A DNA stretch of 64,000 nt from Stenopsyche tienmushanensis (Eukaryota > Arthropoda > Insecta > Trichoptera > Stenopsychidae): assembly GCA_008973525.1 (NCBI GenBank), contig WACJ01000120.1, positions 186,001 to 250,000 on the forward strand, read 5' to 3'. A program made the translations under genes and the position numbers. Below, piece by piece: positions 1-12,850 of the stretch. Under the pieces are notes generated by a model. That model was given only the letters and a program-made list of their open reading frames with translations, had not been told where the DNA came from and did not search any database. How positions within the stretch are numbered: position 1 is the stretch's first letter; every line of letters starts with the position of its first letter.

Positions 1-560
1 TACACCACGCTAATATAAAAACAGACCACACGTGCTTCAAATAAATAACATAAAATATAGCCCAAAAAAATTACAAGTACTTATTATGGTGCGATTTACT
101 TTCTTTTATCGGCGGATTTATGTCGTAACTTATGTCAAACATCCATAGAGACCCCAAATCTACCTTGAATGTACAAGGGAGCTAAATAAAATAGCTTTTA
201 CATGCAAAAAATAGCAATATTTTCGCTTTTGAAGCACATAAATGCCACTTTGAAAATGTTTAAATGATTGAATGTGATTTTCTTAGAACTTTTATTTGAT
301 TGTTTTGATAGTAGTTTTGATTCGATGATTAAATCCATGTAAAAATAACACGGTATTGCCAATCATACTGAACTGGTGGAAATTGTTTCAGAATTGAAGT
401 TGATGTTTAGAGACTCGGTTAAATATAAAATTGTTCTGGAATTTCAAAGAAAGCTATCGACCAATATCACTTGCATAAAATGGTTATTTTTATTGCACAT
501 GAACTTCAACCCATCCGTTGATCGTCGTTTGAACACCACTTCGTTCAAAAAATCTCGAAC
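1..560. other. AT-rich DNA, nothing recognised
   Basis: Unique, A+T-rich sequence without a recognisable gene, repeat or RNA. A 62-codon open frame near 376-564 has no family resemblance that I can see and is of the length expected by chance. Confidence 0.6.
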
Positions 561-700
561 ATGAGCCGTTTAGAAGGAATTCTGAGAATTAGAACATTTT
601 CCTAATTTTCTCGCAAATGAATAGCGTGGAATTCTTAGAATTAGTAATTTTTTTGGAAATTAAAAGAAGGAAGATAAAATTTCTAGAGAATTGTATCCTT
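561..700 (+). repeat. Dispersed repeat family B, copy 1 (partial)
   Basis: This stretch shares an ordered run of words with 27310-27590: a GAGC-GTT block, AATTCTGA followed by AATTAGAACATTT, then TTTCTCG and GAATTCTT. It shares a weaker set with 61880-62165. It covers only the first part of the longer family B alignment. No coding capacity or terminal inverted repeats are visible, so the class is unknown. Confidence 0.5.
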
Positions 701-2815
701 ATTTAATGACTTATACTTAGGTTAAATTGCCGATGAAGTATATTTTTTGTTCAAAAATAAAGTTATTATAAGATGCTTGGAGCAGAATGTTATTGTTAAT
801 TATACCTGATCTTCTATAAATTTGCGATCAATTTAAAATCTAAATCTTTATAGACGCTTAAAAATCAATTAGTCTTCAAAAAACGTATCGAAAATGTCGA
901 AGGCAAAAAGTTTTCGGTTCGAATTTGTACGTCTCCCTAAAAACTATTTATTGGAGGCGTAATTGCGGAAATGCTATACTTTCGCAGAAAAACTACAAAT
1001 TGTTGACCTTTCAAGCGGTTATCCGTTTATTTCATTTTGAACGAATTTAAAGAGATTGTTAGCCACTCAAAGAATCGTATCCTGCCAATTTGGATCTTTT
1101 GTGATGTTCGATGTTTCTCGAGTTGTCCATTTTGTTCGACGGCGTAATTAGTCTACTTTTTCTTATAATTATCGTGAACTTTGTCAAGATGACTGGACAT
1201 TTCGAAAACCACCCTGTCAACCCTTGTCAGGGAAACACTGAAGAGAAATAACAGTGTCTACTTTTGAGCAGAAGAAAGACAGATTGTGGAAATCCCACGG
1301 AGATTACACGCGTGAAATTCGCAAGAATAAATGGTGTCCGTTTGTAAAAAAATCACAAGCAATAATATTTCACTACGAGCCCTCTATATAAACGCTTATA
1401 TGTATAATTACGGCCAAATTGAATAATTGTTTCATTGAATTAGGCGACGAGGGCTGCGAGCAGGATCGAATTTCTCTTTGATCTCGTGGATAATGGGGTG
1501 TGGACTAAATATCACGACGAATGCTAATAGACTTATTGGTTCATTTCCCTCGGGAGCTTCCGAAAATTCGAATTAGAACCGAAATATAAAGTGTTTCGGT
1601 ATAAATTTGAAACTCTCAATTAAATGAGACCAGCACTTAAGAAGTTTCATCGAAGCAAATGGCAAAAGAACATCAAACACGTTTGGATCAAACGCGTAAA
1701 AAACCAACCGTCCTGCTTGAAAACGTAGAAAAACTTTTTTGCTATAATAAGACATTAGGAATTTATGATCTGGTATATAAGAAACGGTGATGCGCTCTGT
1801 ATCTTTATCTCTTTTGACATTCAATATACGGCAATGGGATCGAACGAAAGATGGGCAGTTTTAAAAATTGATCCAACTCAACGACAAAGATAAAAACTCA
1901 ATAATTTTTGCTAAGGGATGCCATCATCATCAATTTTATTACAATCCTTGTGTTGATGAAAATATGTAAATATTACATTATTTTGTAGCAATCCCTTTTA
2001 TAGGACCATTAACAATCTAAGTATTTCATGGAATATCACACAAAAATAAATATATAAAGTATAATTTTATATGCACAATATGTTATAAAGAATTGAACTG
2101 TATTATTTTGAACAATCAACAATCAAAATAATATAGTTCAATTATTCGATATTCATCTGCTTGATTCTATCAAAGGACGCGTTATCAAATTTCGATTTGT
2201 ATGTAAACATTTTGAGGAGGAAAGCAGGAAGCAGAAACCAATTTTCCAGTCAGTCAAATTCGATTATGGCTCAATGGTTGATGGACATTGTAGTGTTTTG
2301 CTGCAGCAGCTCCCTTGATATTTACATGAATAACATTTTTTTCACGTTACAAATATAAGTATTTGAATTAATGTCAATGACGTCAATATTTTTCGCAGCT
2401 GACAGCCTTTTGACTCGTTTCGTATGCAAATTGAAAAATAGACAGTGTGAATTTGAGCAAAAGGGAATCAATAAAATCCACGCATAAAATGTATTATGAC
2501 CAGGGTTGCACATCAAAGTCAGACTCTATAATATATTTATACATTTGTCCATTTATAAATTATCTAGGAAAGTTGGAAGATCGTGGTCAAGCACTGAAAG
2601 ATGCCTTAAACTATCTGGGAAAGTTTGGAGAGAAGTTGGGATTCCGCTCGACTTATCGAACCAAAACAAGGCAACTCAAGTCAACGCATCCGATAACTTC
2701 AACATAAAGTAGAATCGCCGATTTTTCTTCCAAATGTCTTGCAAATAAGACGTTCCATTATTTTAATAACCAAATGTTTATGGTGAATCGGACAAATTGA
2801 ATTAATAATTAAGAC
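701..2815. other. AT-rich DNA, nothing recognised
   Basis: No gene, RNA or transposon recognised. The short open frames here (65-86 codons, for example 1573-1824 minus and 2447-2707 plus) overlap each other in different frames, show no known motifs and lack signs of selection such as GC-richer codon use. Confidence 0.55.
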
Positions 2816-3110
2816 CAGAGCTGGCCCGCGGGCCGCATGCGGCCCACAATGAATATTCTTGCGGCCCAACCAACAAAACAAACACAATACTAACAAAAAT
2901 TGTGTTGATATTCGGAGAATGACGCCTCCTTAACATAACACGAGGTATTACGTAAAAACAGATCAAGATAAAGATCATGCCTGAATCTTAACCACTAGTA
3001 CAAACGCCTAGTAATTAAAAAAATAACTGTTCGAAGCCTCATTTCAAATTTCTTTATTTGATTATTATTTTTGACTTAAAAGGTATTATTTTATTGTCGA
3101 AAACATCGAT
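2816..3110 (+). mobile_element. hAT-type terminus, repeat family C copy 1
   Basis: It starts with CAGAG then CTGGCCCGCGGGCCGC and a second GCGGCCC block. This CAG...GGCCCGCGGGCC style is common at ends of hAT transposons and stands out from the AT-rich surroundings. The following sequence (AACAAAAC-AACA-AATACTAACAAAAA-TGTGTT, later a TTTGATT/TTAACTTAAAAG block) recurs at about 27052-27290. I do not see the opposite end or an 8-bp target duplication, so this is a one-ended fragment. No transposase frame is visible. Confidence 0.6.
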
Positions 3111-3747
3111 AAATTTGGAATCAAAGTGATAAAGGTACCTAAATTGCTGTAAATGGTAATCCATTTAAGCACTTTTTCTACGGTCCAATCCTCGGACTTG
3201 TGTACCAATGGCGGATTTTTTTGTAGATGTAGAAAGTACGCGCTTTGAGCCTCAAAAATTTAGGAGGCCTCAAAAAGTTTTCACCGCGTATTTCAAGGGA
3301 TCTAAGAAATTGTGACATGATGGTGTATTTGCGTATTGCTGGTTTTGTTTGATTAGATATTTACTAAAGACGTGAGATCAAAAAATGTTTTTCTTGATTA
3401 TGATGAAAATATATCTAAATTGATTAGGTTTTGGGTTTCATTGATGTGGTTGCCTTTTTTATGTCCATATAAATAAGTTAAAAGGGACGGATCCAAAGGT
3501 TTATTCCAATTTCATTATTCAACCTACTTTGCAAGGCTTAGGCTTAGATCTATTGCTTAAATCAGGCACGGGAGAAGCTTTTCGTCCAACATTTTATAAA
3601 ATTTATTGCAAGATCGACTATTTATGCGAAATATAAAATTTATATAAATTTAGTATTTATGGAAAGGTCCAGATATTTAGTTTCCCTTAACATCTTTACT
3701 TACAAATATTATGAAATATATTAAATTATGCATTTAATATATTAATA
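3111..3747. other. AT-rich DNA, nothing recognised
   Basis: Spacer between the hAT-type fragment and the Tigger element. It ends in TA at 3746-3747, which is the left target duplication of that element. Nothing else is recognised. Confidence 0.55.
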
Positions 3748-4860
3748 CACTCGGATCTTGTATAGTACGGTTATATGGTTCCGCAAAAACATCATGTAAT
3801 ATAAATCTGCGCTATACAAGATTTGAAGTTCATAAAAATATATGGTTTTACGTTCTAAAACTTATAATTACCTACTATACTTTTTTGATTGAAAAAAAAA
3901 ACCTTTAATAACACATTATATAACATTCATTCTTCATCGCTATTAATTATAATTCTATATGTTTTACTCTTTTTCGAGATCTATTGTGGGTTTCTATCAT
4001 CAGAGAACTCGGAAGTATTTCTGGTTTTAGCCTTCACAAATTCGCTAATAAGCTATTGTTTGCTTTTGGCGTATAAATCTTTACGTATTTCATTATAAGG
4101 TTCCAAAATCTGTTGTAATTCTCTCTTTGATTTTAAACTTCTTTCCATTATAGGGTCTTTTCTAAAAAGAAATTCTAATTTAATAGCTAACTTCATACCT
4201 TCATTAATTATTTTTGATGTGAAATATGTAGTTACTTCACTGCAACTGCTTTCTGAGTCATTAATTGTGGTAGATTCATTTAATATTTCGACTTCGTTCA
4301 ACGTATGATCCTCCATTATTTCTTGGACGTTATGAATATCCATGTCATCAAAACCTTTTCCACCAATATCACGACAAATGTTAATTGTGCTTTGCTATTC
4401 ATCTTCTATTGATGATAAAAATAATCTCCAGAGATTGCTTCTGGTCAGAGCTTTTTTCAGCAAGAACTTAAAGAATTGTAGGTCGTTTTATTTTTTTAAC
4501 GGACGCAGAAACAATATCGACGCAATTTCGAATAGAACTTTTTTCAGCCTCGTCGAAGTGCTAAATTTTCATCTTGATCGATGTATCCTAATAATTTTTC
4601 AAATGTTCGACGACTATTATATGCTTTAAATACTGAAATTATACCTTGGTCTAAGGGTTGGATAATAGATGTATTGTTTGGCGATAAAATAATATTTCAA
4701 CATTAGGATGTTTTAAATCAAGCAAATGTCCTGGTGCATTGTTCAACATCAATAATACTTTAAATTGATATATATTTTTTTCCTCAAACCATCTTTTAAA
4801 AAACACATCACAATTTATGCAAACGTGTTGTATAAAACCGTGTTATACGAGGCCCGAGTA
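3748..4860 (-). mobile_element. Tigger/pogo DNA transposon, internally deleted, both ends present
   Basis: Both ends are visible. The left end begins CACTCGGATCTTGTATAG, and the right end read on the minus strand begins TACTCGGGCCTCGTATAA; each is flanked by TA. A further GCGCTATACAAGAT block near 3812 mirrors the left end, as in Tigger termini. The minus strand between about 4815 and 4053 encodes the C-terminal half of a Tigger-type DDE transposase in broken frames. It includes an LNNAPGH motif, where the second catalytic Asp of the family's DNAPGH is Asn, then PLDQG carrying the third acidic position. The last 96 codons (4343-4053) contain the tail motif NEGMKLA and ERSLKSKRELQQ. The N-terminal DNA-binding half is missing. 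This is a dead, deleted copy about 1.1 kb long. Confidence 0.8.
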
Positions 4861-4862
4861 TA

Positions 4863-4956
4863 ATTATATATTTAAATTCGACGCAATTGCCTTTCACTGT
4901 CCGGTTATTCAATATACCAACCGAGTACTTTGATATAATTGAAGAATTGAAAACTA
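4863..4956. other. Short spacer
   Basis: AT-rich spacer between the Tigger right end and a family A fragment. Nothing recognised. Confidence 0.5.
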
Positions 4957-5005
4957 GCCTATTTTATTATATATTACACAAAAATATAGATTAATCTTTC
5001 AGTTA
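4957..5005 (-). repeat. Dispersed repeat family A, short fragment
   Basis: On the minus strand it carries the family A core TGTGTAATATATAATAAAAT followed by a short CTAG-type stretch. Only about 50 bases of the family are recognisable here. Confidence 0.5.
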
Positions 5006-7197
5006 ACAATGCTTAAAACCAATAACATCCTATGAGCTCGGTTGTTTTAATTCTACCGCGTGAGAGTCTCATGTATTTTTTTTTTCTAACTAAGGCATTT
5101 TTGGAAGACTGCTGAGGACCCGGAGAATTAAGGGTCGTTGTTTTATTATACATTTCATCATATCAGATGAAAACAATAAAATTATTAAATTTAATTTAAT
5201 TCCGCACTTGGATGTCCTTCTTCTCCCCGCACTGAGCGTTGTGAGGACGAAAAGAAAGAACTTTGAGGAAATTTTGCAGTGTATATAAAAACGAATTTGC
5301 TTTGAGAAAGTAACAAATAGAGTAATTGGAAATAAAATTCATTGAATCGTTCGTTCCTTTAGACGAGTCCACAGATGCAGATTTCGCGCTCGCTCGCATG
5401 AGCAAAAAAGTTCATTCGGTGCTTTTTATCCGCCACCCCGTACATATATAATTTTGAGATTACCATATTATTATTAAATCCGGAGGAAAAACAATTTCAA
5501 AAATTGGTTACCCGAAAGCGGATTTGCCTGTTTAATATTGTGAATACACACGAACGTTGAGCGAATTGAAAAAGCAGGTACGTTTTATTTGAGAACTTGC
5601 TCACTTTATTTACTTTTTTGTGTGGAAGTTCCCTTTTGTTAAATTATTCAATATATACAGGTTGGCGCCGATGTCTTTACCCTTCCGAGACGGAATTTAT
5701 CGTTTCATTTGGAATCGCATGCCATTCTTTTGCATAAATCAAGTGCCTTAAGTTTGCGTCTGCGTCCTATTTTTTGCGTTATCCTTAAACAAGACCAAAT
5801 TTCATAAGCGGCAATTTGGCTATTATTAAGCCCCTGTGGTATATTTTTGCACAAGACTCGCTTCCGCAATGTTCTCAATTCAATCATATTCCAATTTAGC
5901 TCGACTTTACACGGGCGGATCTCTTTTGCAACAAATAAATGCAATAAAAAGCAGCTTCTCGACCAAATTTAAATTACTGTGGAATGTAATATGGGCTGAT
6001 TGCCTAAAAATTTTGCTTACTCCGCGTCATTTAAGAACTTTTCTTCCATTTAGAACCATTATGGGTAAACAACGGGTAAAATATGTAAGATCACACATGT
6101 TCGTTACTTGTTAACAAACCAAACACGTAAAAATATTGTATGGGTGCCTCACTTTCTATAGCATGGTACCTATCTCGTCGCTGTAGAAGGGCTGAATGTC
6201 TATTTTCTATTTATTTTTTTCGTCGTCATTTTATGCCAAATATAGCGGCCCGAAATGTGTTATTTATGACAGTTTTTTTCCATGACATATATTATTTAAA
6301 TTCATTGCCCAAAATGCAGTCGTATTGAACCTTTTTTAATGCAATAAATTCAATATATGGTGGGCTCATCAACTAAAAACAATATTCGACGTGTTAATTA
6401 AATTTATATTAAATGATTGCATAAATATGCATGATTTAAAAGAAGGTCTTCCAGTATAATGTTGATTTTTCTATACTGATACGAATTTTCATCCACAGTT
6501 CAGATTTCAATCCGATCCTTTATAATGAAAATGCACGATTTGATCTCTTTTATATATTTGGACGACTTTATATTCTATACTTAATGCCATAAAATATTCT
6601 GTCAAATGAAAAAAATAGTGGATATCCCACACACAACTTGTTTCATTTACATTTAAAAATTGAGCGTCCTTTTATATTAGTCAAAAAAAACAAATATCAA
6701 TATGGCATAATATAAAATTGTTTTCTTTTTATATGAGAAAAATTAATCTTCAAAGAAAATGTCCATATTCCTAAGCGTAAGTCATCCCGATTAATTGGCG
6801 GTGACTATATGAAATTCAATATCAAGCAATTTTCTATCAAAAGAAAATGATCCTTGATTGACAAGTGGATGTGTTTTTATCTTCATTTTTGTGAGAATAT
6901 TCTTGTCATATAAATAAACTACATGATATCCTCAATTTCGGTCTTTGACCCACAGAGCCTTAAATATTAACTCGTTTTTCTATGCGAGACATGATCTTCA
7001 TCTTGGTTTATTTATTTTTTTAACATACCATGATATACCTGGACCAAAATTATCAATAACATATATTTTTAATGCTGAAATCCAAGTATTAATTACACTT
7101 ATAATATTGCAAATTTGTAGTTTTTGAATTAATATTTTATTTTAAGACAAAATAAATTCCACCACGGAAACATCACCACAGATCCTGGAGAGATTTG
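5006..7197. other. AT-rich DNA, nothing recognised
   Basis: No repeat or gene identified. Overlapping antisense open frames at 5705-5944 (minus, 79 codons) and 5836-6114 (plus, 92 codons) coincide with a slightly less AT-rich patch. Neither resembles a protein family I know. Confidence 0.5.
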
Positions 7198-7395
7198 ATT
7201 TTATGCATTGATTTTTTATGAAAAGATTAAGCTGCGTTTGTGTAATATATAATAAAATAGACCAGCATCTACTGGTTGCTACGAAGACGCGGCGCATGCG
7301 CTTAGCAATGTAACAAACAAGTATAAATGATTTTCCCTCTCTTTCCGACCGATTGACAGTTGGAGTTTCTCTTTTTGTGACGTTTAAGCTGTCAG
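7198..7395 (+). repeat. Dispersed repeat family A, most complete uninterrupted copy
   Basis: It contains in order a TTTTATGCATTG leader, the core GTTTGTGTAATATATAATAA, a CTACTGGTTGCTACG block, a GC-rich GCGCATGCGC block, then CCCTCTCTTTCC, a GTTGGAGTTTC block and TTTGTGACGTTTAAGC. The same order occurs at 62197-63505, where a hAT element splits it. The core also occurs at 14018, 35757 and 41949 (plus), and at 4957, 20030 and 50630 (minus). No coding frame and no clear terminal inverted repeat; class unknown. Confidence 0.7.
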
Positions 7396-9039
7396 GGAGC
7401 TTCGACGTACATGTACGTCCTAATTCTTATGCCCCAGAAAGAGCACTCTTGCACATTGAAGCTCGGAGACAGACAGAGACAGAGAGAACTTAGTGCAGTT
7501 CGGGAGACTGAGACGGATAGTTCCTCGCATGATTGTATAGATCGTTAAGCCCAAATTTATCGACTTGATAATGATTTCGATTTCAAGTGTGTTATTTGTT
7601 TACGCAAAGAAACGACCGAATATTGTGTATTATCTATTTAACTGCTTGCCGTTCTTCGCTGCGTGTTGAATGAGTCTTTGTTCAATTATCATTTCCTTCT
7701 AAAGGAGGAGCAAATGAATCGATTTTTTGTGCATTGTTTATGTAAAGAAATGACGCGATATTGTATGTTATCAAATGTTTATTTACAATTGACTCTGCCT
7801 CGAATTGAAGATTGTCTTAAGCTGATTAGGAGCTGACAGAAAATAATCGGCGTAAAGCGATTATGACATCAACAACTTCATCGATTTTAAATTTGCTCGC
7901 TCCTCAACAGGTTAAGCTAATTTTGTTCTTATACATATTTTTTTACTAATTTTTTAACCAGAAATAATTAGCTCTCTTAAAATCAAAATTTAAAAAAATA
8001 ATCTTATGCTTCACTATAAAAAACTTCATTGCGTCATCTGTGGTAATATTATAAAAACATTTTAACAGTAGACAATTATTTTTAAATTGCCATTGGAGAC
8101 TTAAATGGGCTAGAACGCAAAAATTGATAGTAAATTATTAATTCAATTCTTTGAAATCGTCACAAAAAGCAATTGGCATATTTTTTGCTTAAAAAGCAGC
8201 CAAAATTTAAGCGGCCAAGGGGCGCCAATTCGATGTCCTAATCCTGTGTATTTACGATAAAATTTTACTATCCAGACTGTTTTTATCTATCCACTATCTA
8301 TTTAAATGATTGGAAAAACTCCCTGGTGTCAGACCATAAAATATTTATTTTTATAGCTGAAACATTACGCTCCCGTCAAACTAATAGGAAGCTAGCTGCA
8401 CCTCAGCACGTATTCAATTTACAAGGAACGACGACGTCTGAATAGTAATAAATTACGATTCTTCCTTCACAATGCACCGGATTTCAATGCTCAAGTGAAG
8501 TGCATTTTCAGATTTCTACTCAAATTTACAATGTCTTCCATTTGGGCTTCTTCAATTATCTCATTCCAGACGCATAATCTTTTTTTTTGGTGAGCAAAAT
8601 AATTATGATTCGATGTGTAAAAATATCTCAATCCTCCCGGATTAAGGTTTGCGAAACGATTAAATTTTACGTTAGTTCTGATAAAATGCGATATGAACCT
8701 TGATGTGCTGAAATAATTTGTAAACTATACTGCAAGCTTAAGCGGCGAACGGAAAGTGCCGAAGAACTTTTCTCATCTATTACTTCGCAAAGTCAAGATA
8801 AACTGATATAACGAATACCTTTCATTAGAACTCTCGCAATTCTTTGTTTTCAAGCTGAGAGAACAAATCTTAAATTTATATCAGCAGTCAATAGTTATGT
8901 ATATAAAATAAACCTTTGTACACAATAATTCGTTCTTATTGCATTGTTATTTGATCCTGAATCAATAGAAAGGCATTGAGATACGAATTTGCGAGGAAAT
9001 TCTGGGATGTCTATTTCAAAAATTTTAATGGAAATGGAC
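7396..9039. other. AT-rich DNA, nothing recognised
   Basis: No gene or repeat identified. A patch rich in GACAGA/GAGA near 7465-7490 is the only simple-sequence feature. Confidence 0.5.
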
Positions 9040-9420
9040 TAGTTCATCATTATATAAATGAATAAATCCATTTTTTTGATGAAGCATGGATCTATTACTA
9101 TACTCCAGAGGTAAATTGGCAGTCAGCTGAGTAGACAGGAATCGTCAAAAGCTGCCCAAGATGATAAAAAACATGAATTTTAGCTGGCAAGATTTTGGCC
9201 TCCGTATATTGGTATTTAATTAAAAAAACGACCCCAAATTAAGAAGAAAAAGTGCATCCACCATATTCTCCATATCTGGCTTCCAGTGACTACTACCTGT
9301 TTGAAGACTTAAAAAGGATGCTCCAGGGAAAGAGACTTGGCTCCAATAAAGAAGTGATTGTCGAAACCGAAGCATTGGAATGAATGTTTCACTTTAAAAG
9401 TTTATATAAAAAAAGTTGTT
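9040..9420 (+). mobile_element. mariner transposase fragment
   Basis: Reading on the plus strand with frame changes gives mariner transposase pieces in family order. DEAWIYYYTPE (first catalytic Asp) is followed by NWQSAE. An AGKI-LASVYW block comes next, then PPYSPYLASSDYYLFEDLK, which contains the third catalytic Asp of the DD34D triad, and MLQGKRLGS. The stretch that should hold the second Asp is deleted between about 9210 and 9235. The N-terminal helix-turn-helix half is absent and I see no terminal inverted repeats. This is a non-functional remnant, related to the copy at 15480-16330, which has matching motifs. Confidence 0.8.
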
Positions 9421-12400
9421 TTATTAGTCATCCTACGAACTTATTGAGTGATATTTTAGTAATGTTTGTGATTAAGTCTTCTTAAAGCATTGTATTTGAC
9501 TCGACTCGAAGAACTAATCGAATTTATAAAAACCTGATGATTGCAACTTAAAAAGCGCTTTGATAAAAAGAGATGTGAATTAATGTATGTCTGTCTGTTC
9601 GTTATAAAATATAAATAGCTTTGACCGAATGGAGCCATTTTAGCCCTTTCCAAAACATCCTTTCATCATGAAATGGAATGTCATCCTTTAGAAATGTCGT
9701 AGATTGACTATTGAAGCGGAAGGGTTGCTCGGGAAGGAGTAGCCTGATTAAAATCATGCAAAAGTTTCTATTAGCATTCAAAGCTCAAAGGCACCTAATA
9801 GCGTTCAAAAGAGCATTTGTAGCATTAACATGAATGCAACTATTCAAAATTTTATACAGATCAGTCACCATCTATAAAGTATTGCGCAAAAATAGACGCT
9901 AATCTGATATGAAAGCTAACCGCGTTATTAATATATAAATTTTAATACATTTGCAAAATAAAGAAACTTATAGATATTGACAAATATTCGTGTGATGCAC
10001 CGCTTATTTAGCTTAATATCAATGCTCTACATTTCTAATTTGTATGGAAAATAGGAAATGAATTAAAAATTACAGAAACTATTTTAGAATAAGAGCGTTT
10101 TCACTCAACGGATAGAATAATGTATGTTCAGCTTTTTAATTTTAAAAGCCACATATATATATAATTCCATAGCTTTTATCAAAGTGCACTTTCAATCTCT
10201 TAGAGTGCACATACGAAAAGCTTCTCACTTGAATAAGAATAATGCCATTAGTAGTCCATTAGTCCCGCTCATTGGCTCCTATGTCTTTTATCGAATCCCA
10301 ATTAATAATTCGTTAATTGCAAGTACACCAGTCGATTACAAATTCGAAATTAAATTATAAACCATATCAGATCGATCACATTTTCGTGTTAATGGGTAAC
10401 AGAATAAGGGCGGAAATTGTTGCTCAATGATATTGACTACGGTGCGGAAATTGTTTCGGTACGTGAAAAAGATATGGTAGTTATGGCCTAATGGTTATTT
10501 ACCGAAAAGTGATTTATAAGTGCAAAAGCAAAAGGAGTGTCGACAAATCTAATAATGAACGTGCTCCCTTCATATTTTATCTCAAAATGTTATTTTACCA
10601 CCGATTTTATTTGATGCAGTTAACATTAAAAATGATTTCGCACGACGATATAATAATCATCACCGCTTTTTTCATCATTAAAAAAAGTATCCCATTTAAG
10701 CTTTTTATATTATCAAAACGGTGTGATGAAAGTTAGTTTGAATTTTATGGTTAATGCCTTGCTTTGTAGCGTGGGGTAAATAACACTCACTTCTGACACC
10801 AATGTAATATTGAGAAGTGGGCGCAGAATTCATAGGCTCACCCCAACATATGCGTATGCTTCTGTGATGTATGTATGTGAATGTAATGATTATTCGGAAA
10901 GAAATATTGGTTGCGAAACTTTTGGGAGCTAATGGAAAGAAAACGACGTCTCGCGGTCAAGGCTATGAATCGACCCTGTTTTTTTTCATATTCTAATTAT
11001 TTGTATTATCAGTCCTAGTCCATATTTGGACTAAAGAATAGGGAAATCATAATTGATCATTGGGGTCTTATATTAATGAATAAGATGTATTAAATTTAAA
11101 TTGGTTTTGCTTAAATTACTTTTATATTTATTCCGTAGCATATGTGAAGCTCCGATCATTAAATTCAAAATGATGAACCAGAAAATATATTCTCAAGCTC
11201 TTTGGGGTATCTAAAGTACCCCCGTCGGATGACATGCTATTAATGTAACACCGTGACGGATGAAGTTATTAGGAGCTAGTCGCAAATGTGACGATTCCAG
11301 CTAAAGAGCTTTTCAAAGCTCGTGACTTAAGAACCACTTGATATTTTTTATTTAAAAAATCGTCAAACATTTCGTTTCAATATCAGCGATCGATTGCGTT
11401 TCCGTGGGAACGCTTTGATATAAAATATTTAAAGCAACGCTAAATATTTGCTCCATGTAAAAAAAACATCTGGAATCCATTTCATTCAACAAAATCATTG
11501 GAAAAAAATACACATTTAATTTGAACCATTTTGCCTTCCGTGCGGCATTAAAAGGGAGCTTTACAAAAATCGTATTTTAAAATATCGCAAAATTAAATTT
11601 CACCGGTCAGACGTTCATAGAATGCAAATGTAATCGAAGCAGTATACCATTCATTGGTCCTCCTTTATGCCTTTGTTCTATTTTTCCATTGTTTGCTAAT
11701 TAATCAGCCATTAGTTGCTCATTTTCTTTTGTATCCTTTCTTAATCTGTCTGTGTCCTTTACGGCACTCTCTTGTTAAAAAAATATACCATCGACGCTTC
11801 TAAGGATGAATACAAAATTAAGGTACTCGAGAGTTTAGCGTTGAAAAATGCCACCTTAATTTTTCGATAGTATGCCACCAAAGACGCATTTATCTCTATA
11901 ATTTAACATCAAAGATGCGCCATACCTTAGCAGTTCTTTGCATTCTTATGGCCATTCTTTGCTCTAATTTAATGATGGGCATTTACACTTCTACCTTTGA
12001 TCGTCAACATAATGAACGCCATCAAGCAAAGCCGCGGCGAATATTTGTTTAAAATTAGATTTAATAATTATTGCCATAAAATAATCTTTTAAATAACTTA
12101 TTCTATTTAGATTTAAAAATTAAGCGTCCTTATTGAAAGATCCCGTATGAGAGCATGCACGGAAGCATCACGGATTCTTAGCCACTATAATTACTATTTG
12201 TAGTTCTATGGAATTACGTGTGAATTGGCTTTTGACTACCATTGCAACTGTGGTGTGATTTTCTACTGCAGACTCAACTTATTTGCAACTCCTTTAAGAA
12301 GACCTTGCCGTTCATTGTTTGCTCCAAACTAACCCAAACAATATTTTATTAACTATCTGGGCACTACTTTGAATAGATTCTATATATATATACATATTAA

Positions 12401-12639
12401 TGATCTTTTTCTTTGCCTATTTAGAGCAACATGATGAAAAAATGTAGTGTAAATTAGGTCTTAATTTTGTTGTAAAATGCTTTTATCATCTAATTAAGAA
12501 CCGGGATATGGGATATTAAAATATTTAGGATTTTTAAGGTAAACTTTTATTTTTTTGCTAAATGTCGATCGAATATGAATACAAATGGATCATAAATATT
12601 GCCAATGGTTTTGGCAGATAATTATAAAATAACATGCTT
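9421..12639. other. AT-rich DNA, nothing recognised
   Basis: About 3.2 kb with no recognised gene or transposon. Open frames of 65-81 codons (9456-9653 minus, 10124-10360 plus, 10491-10736 plus) carry no motifs. A short TA dinucleotide run lies near 12382-12400. Confidence 0.5.
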
Positions 12640-12850
12640 ATTTAGGATATCGATGAAATATTGGAGGAATTTGCTTTCATGGAAGAAGACTCAGTGGAAA
12701 TACTAGGTTAATCTACAAAGACGAATGACATGGAAAGCTATTCTATTGAAATGGCTCCATTAAAAGCAATAAATGAGGGTTTAGATTTGGCTAGTAAATT
12801 TGGGCATTATTTTATTGTTAACGAGCGTTCGATCGAAATTTGGAATGGAA
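12640..12850 (+). mobile_element. Tigger transposase C-terminal fragment
   Basis: The plus strand reads DIDEILEEFAF, then after a stop INEGLDLASKFGHYF and RSIEIWNG. This matches the acidic linker and NEG-LA tail of Tigger-type transposases and is alignable with the tail at 4053-4343 (NEGMKLAIKLEFLF, ERSLKSKRE). The frame has at least one stop, the ERSLK-KRE end is degraded, and no termini are visible. It is a small orphan fragment from a different copy than the 3.7-4.9 kb element. Confidence 0.6.

Noticed and set aside
5705..6114. Overlapping open frames on both strands, possibly a gene
   Set aside because: No recognisable family, no splice signals and ordinary base composition.
7460..7495. 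GACAGA-rich stretch as a microsatellite
   Set aside because: Only a few imperfect units; not a significant tandem array.
10183..10209. GTGCACT...AGTGCAC inverted repeat
   Set aside because: Only a 7-bp stem with a 13-base loop and no other element features; expected by chance in a window this size.
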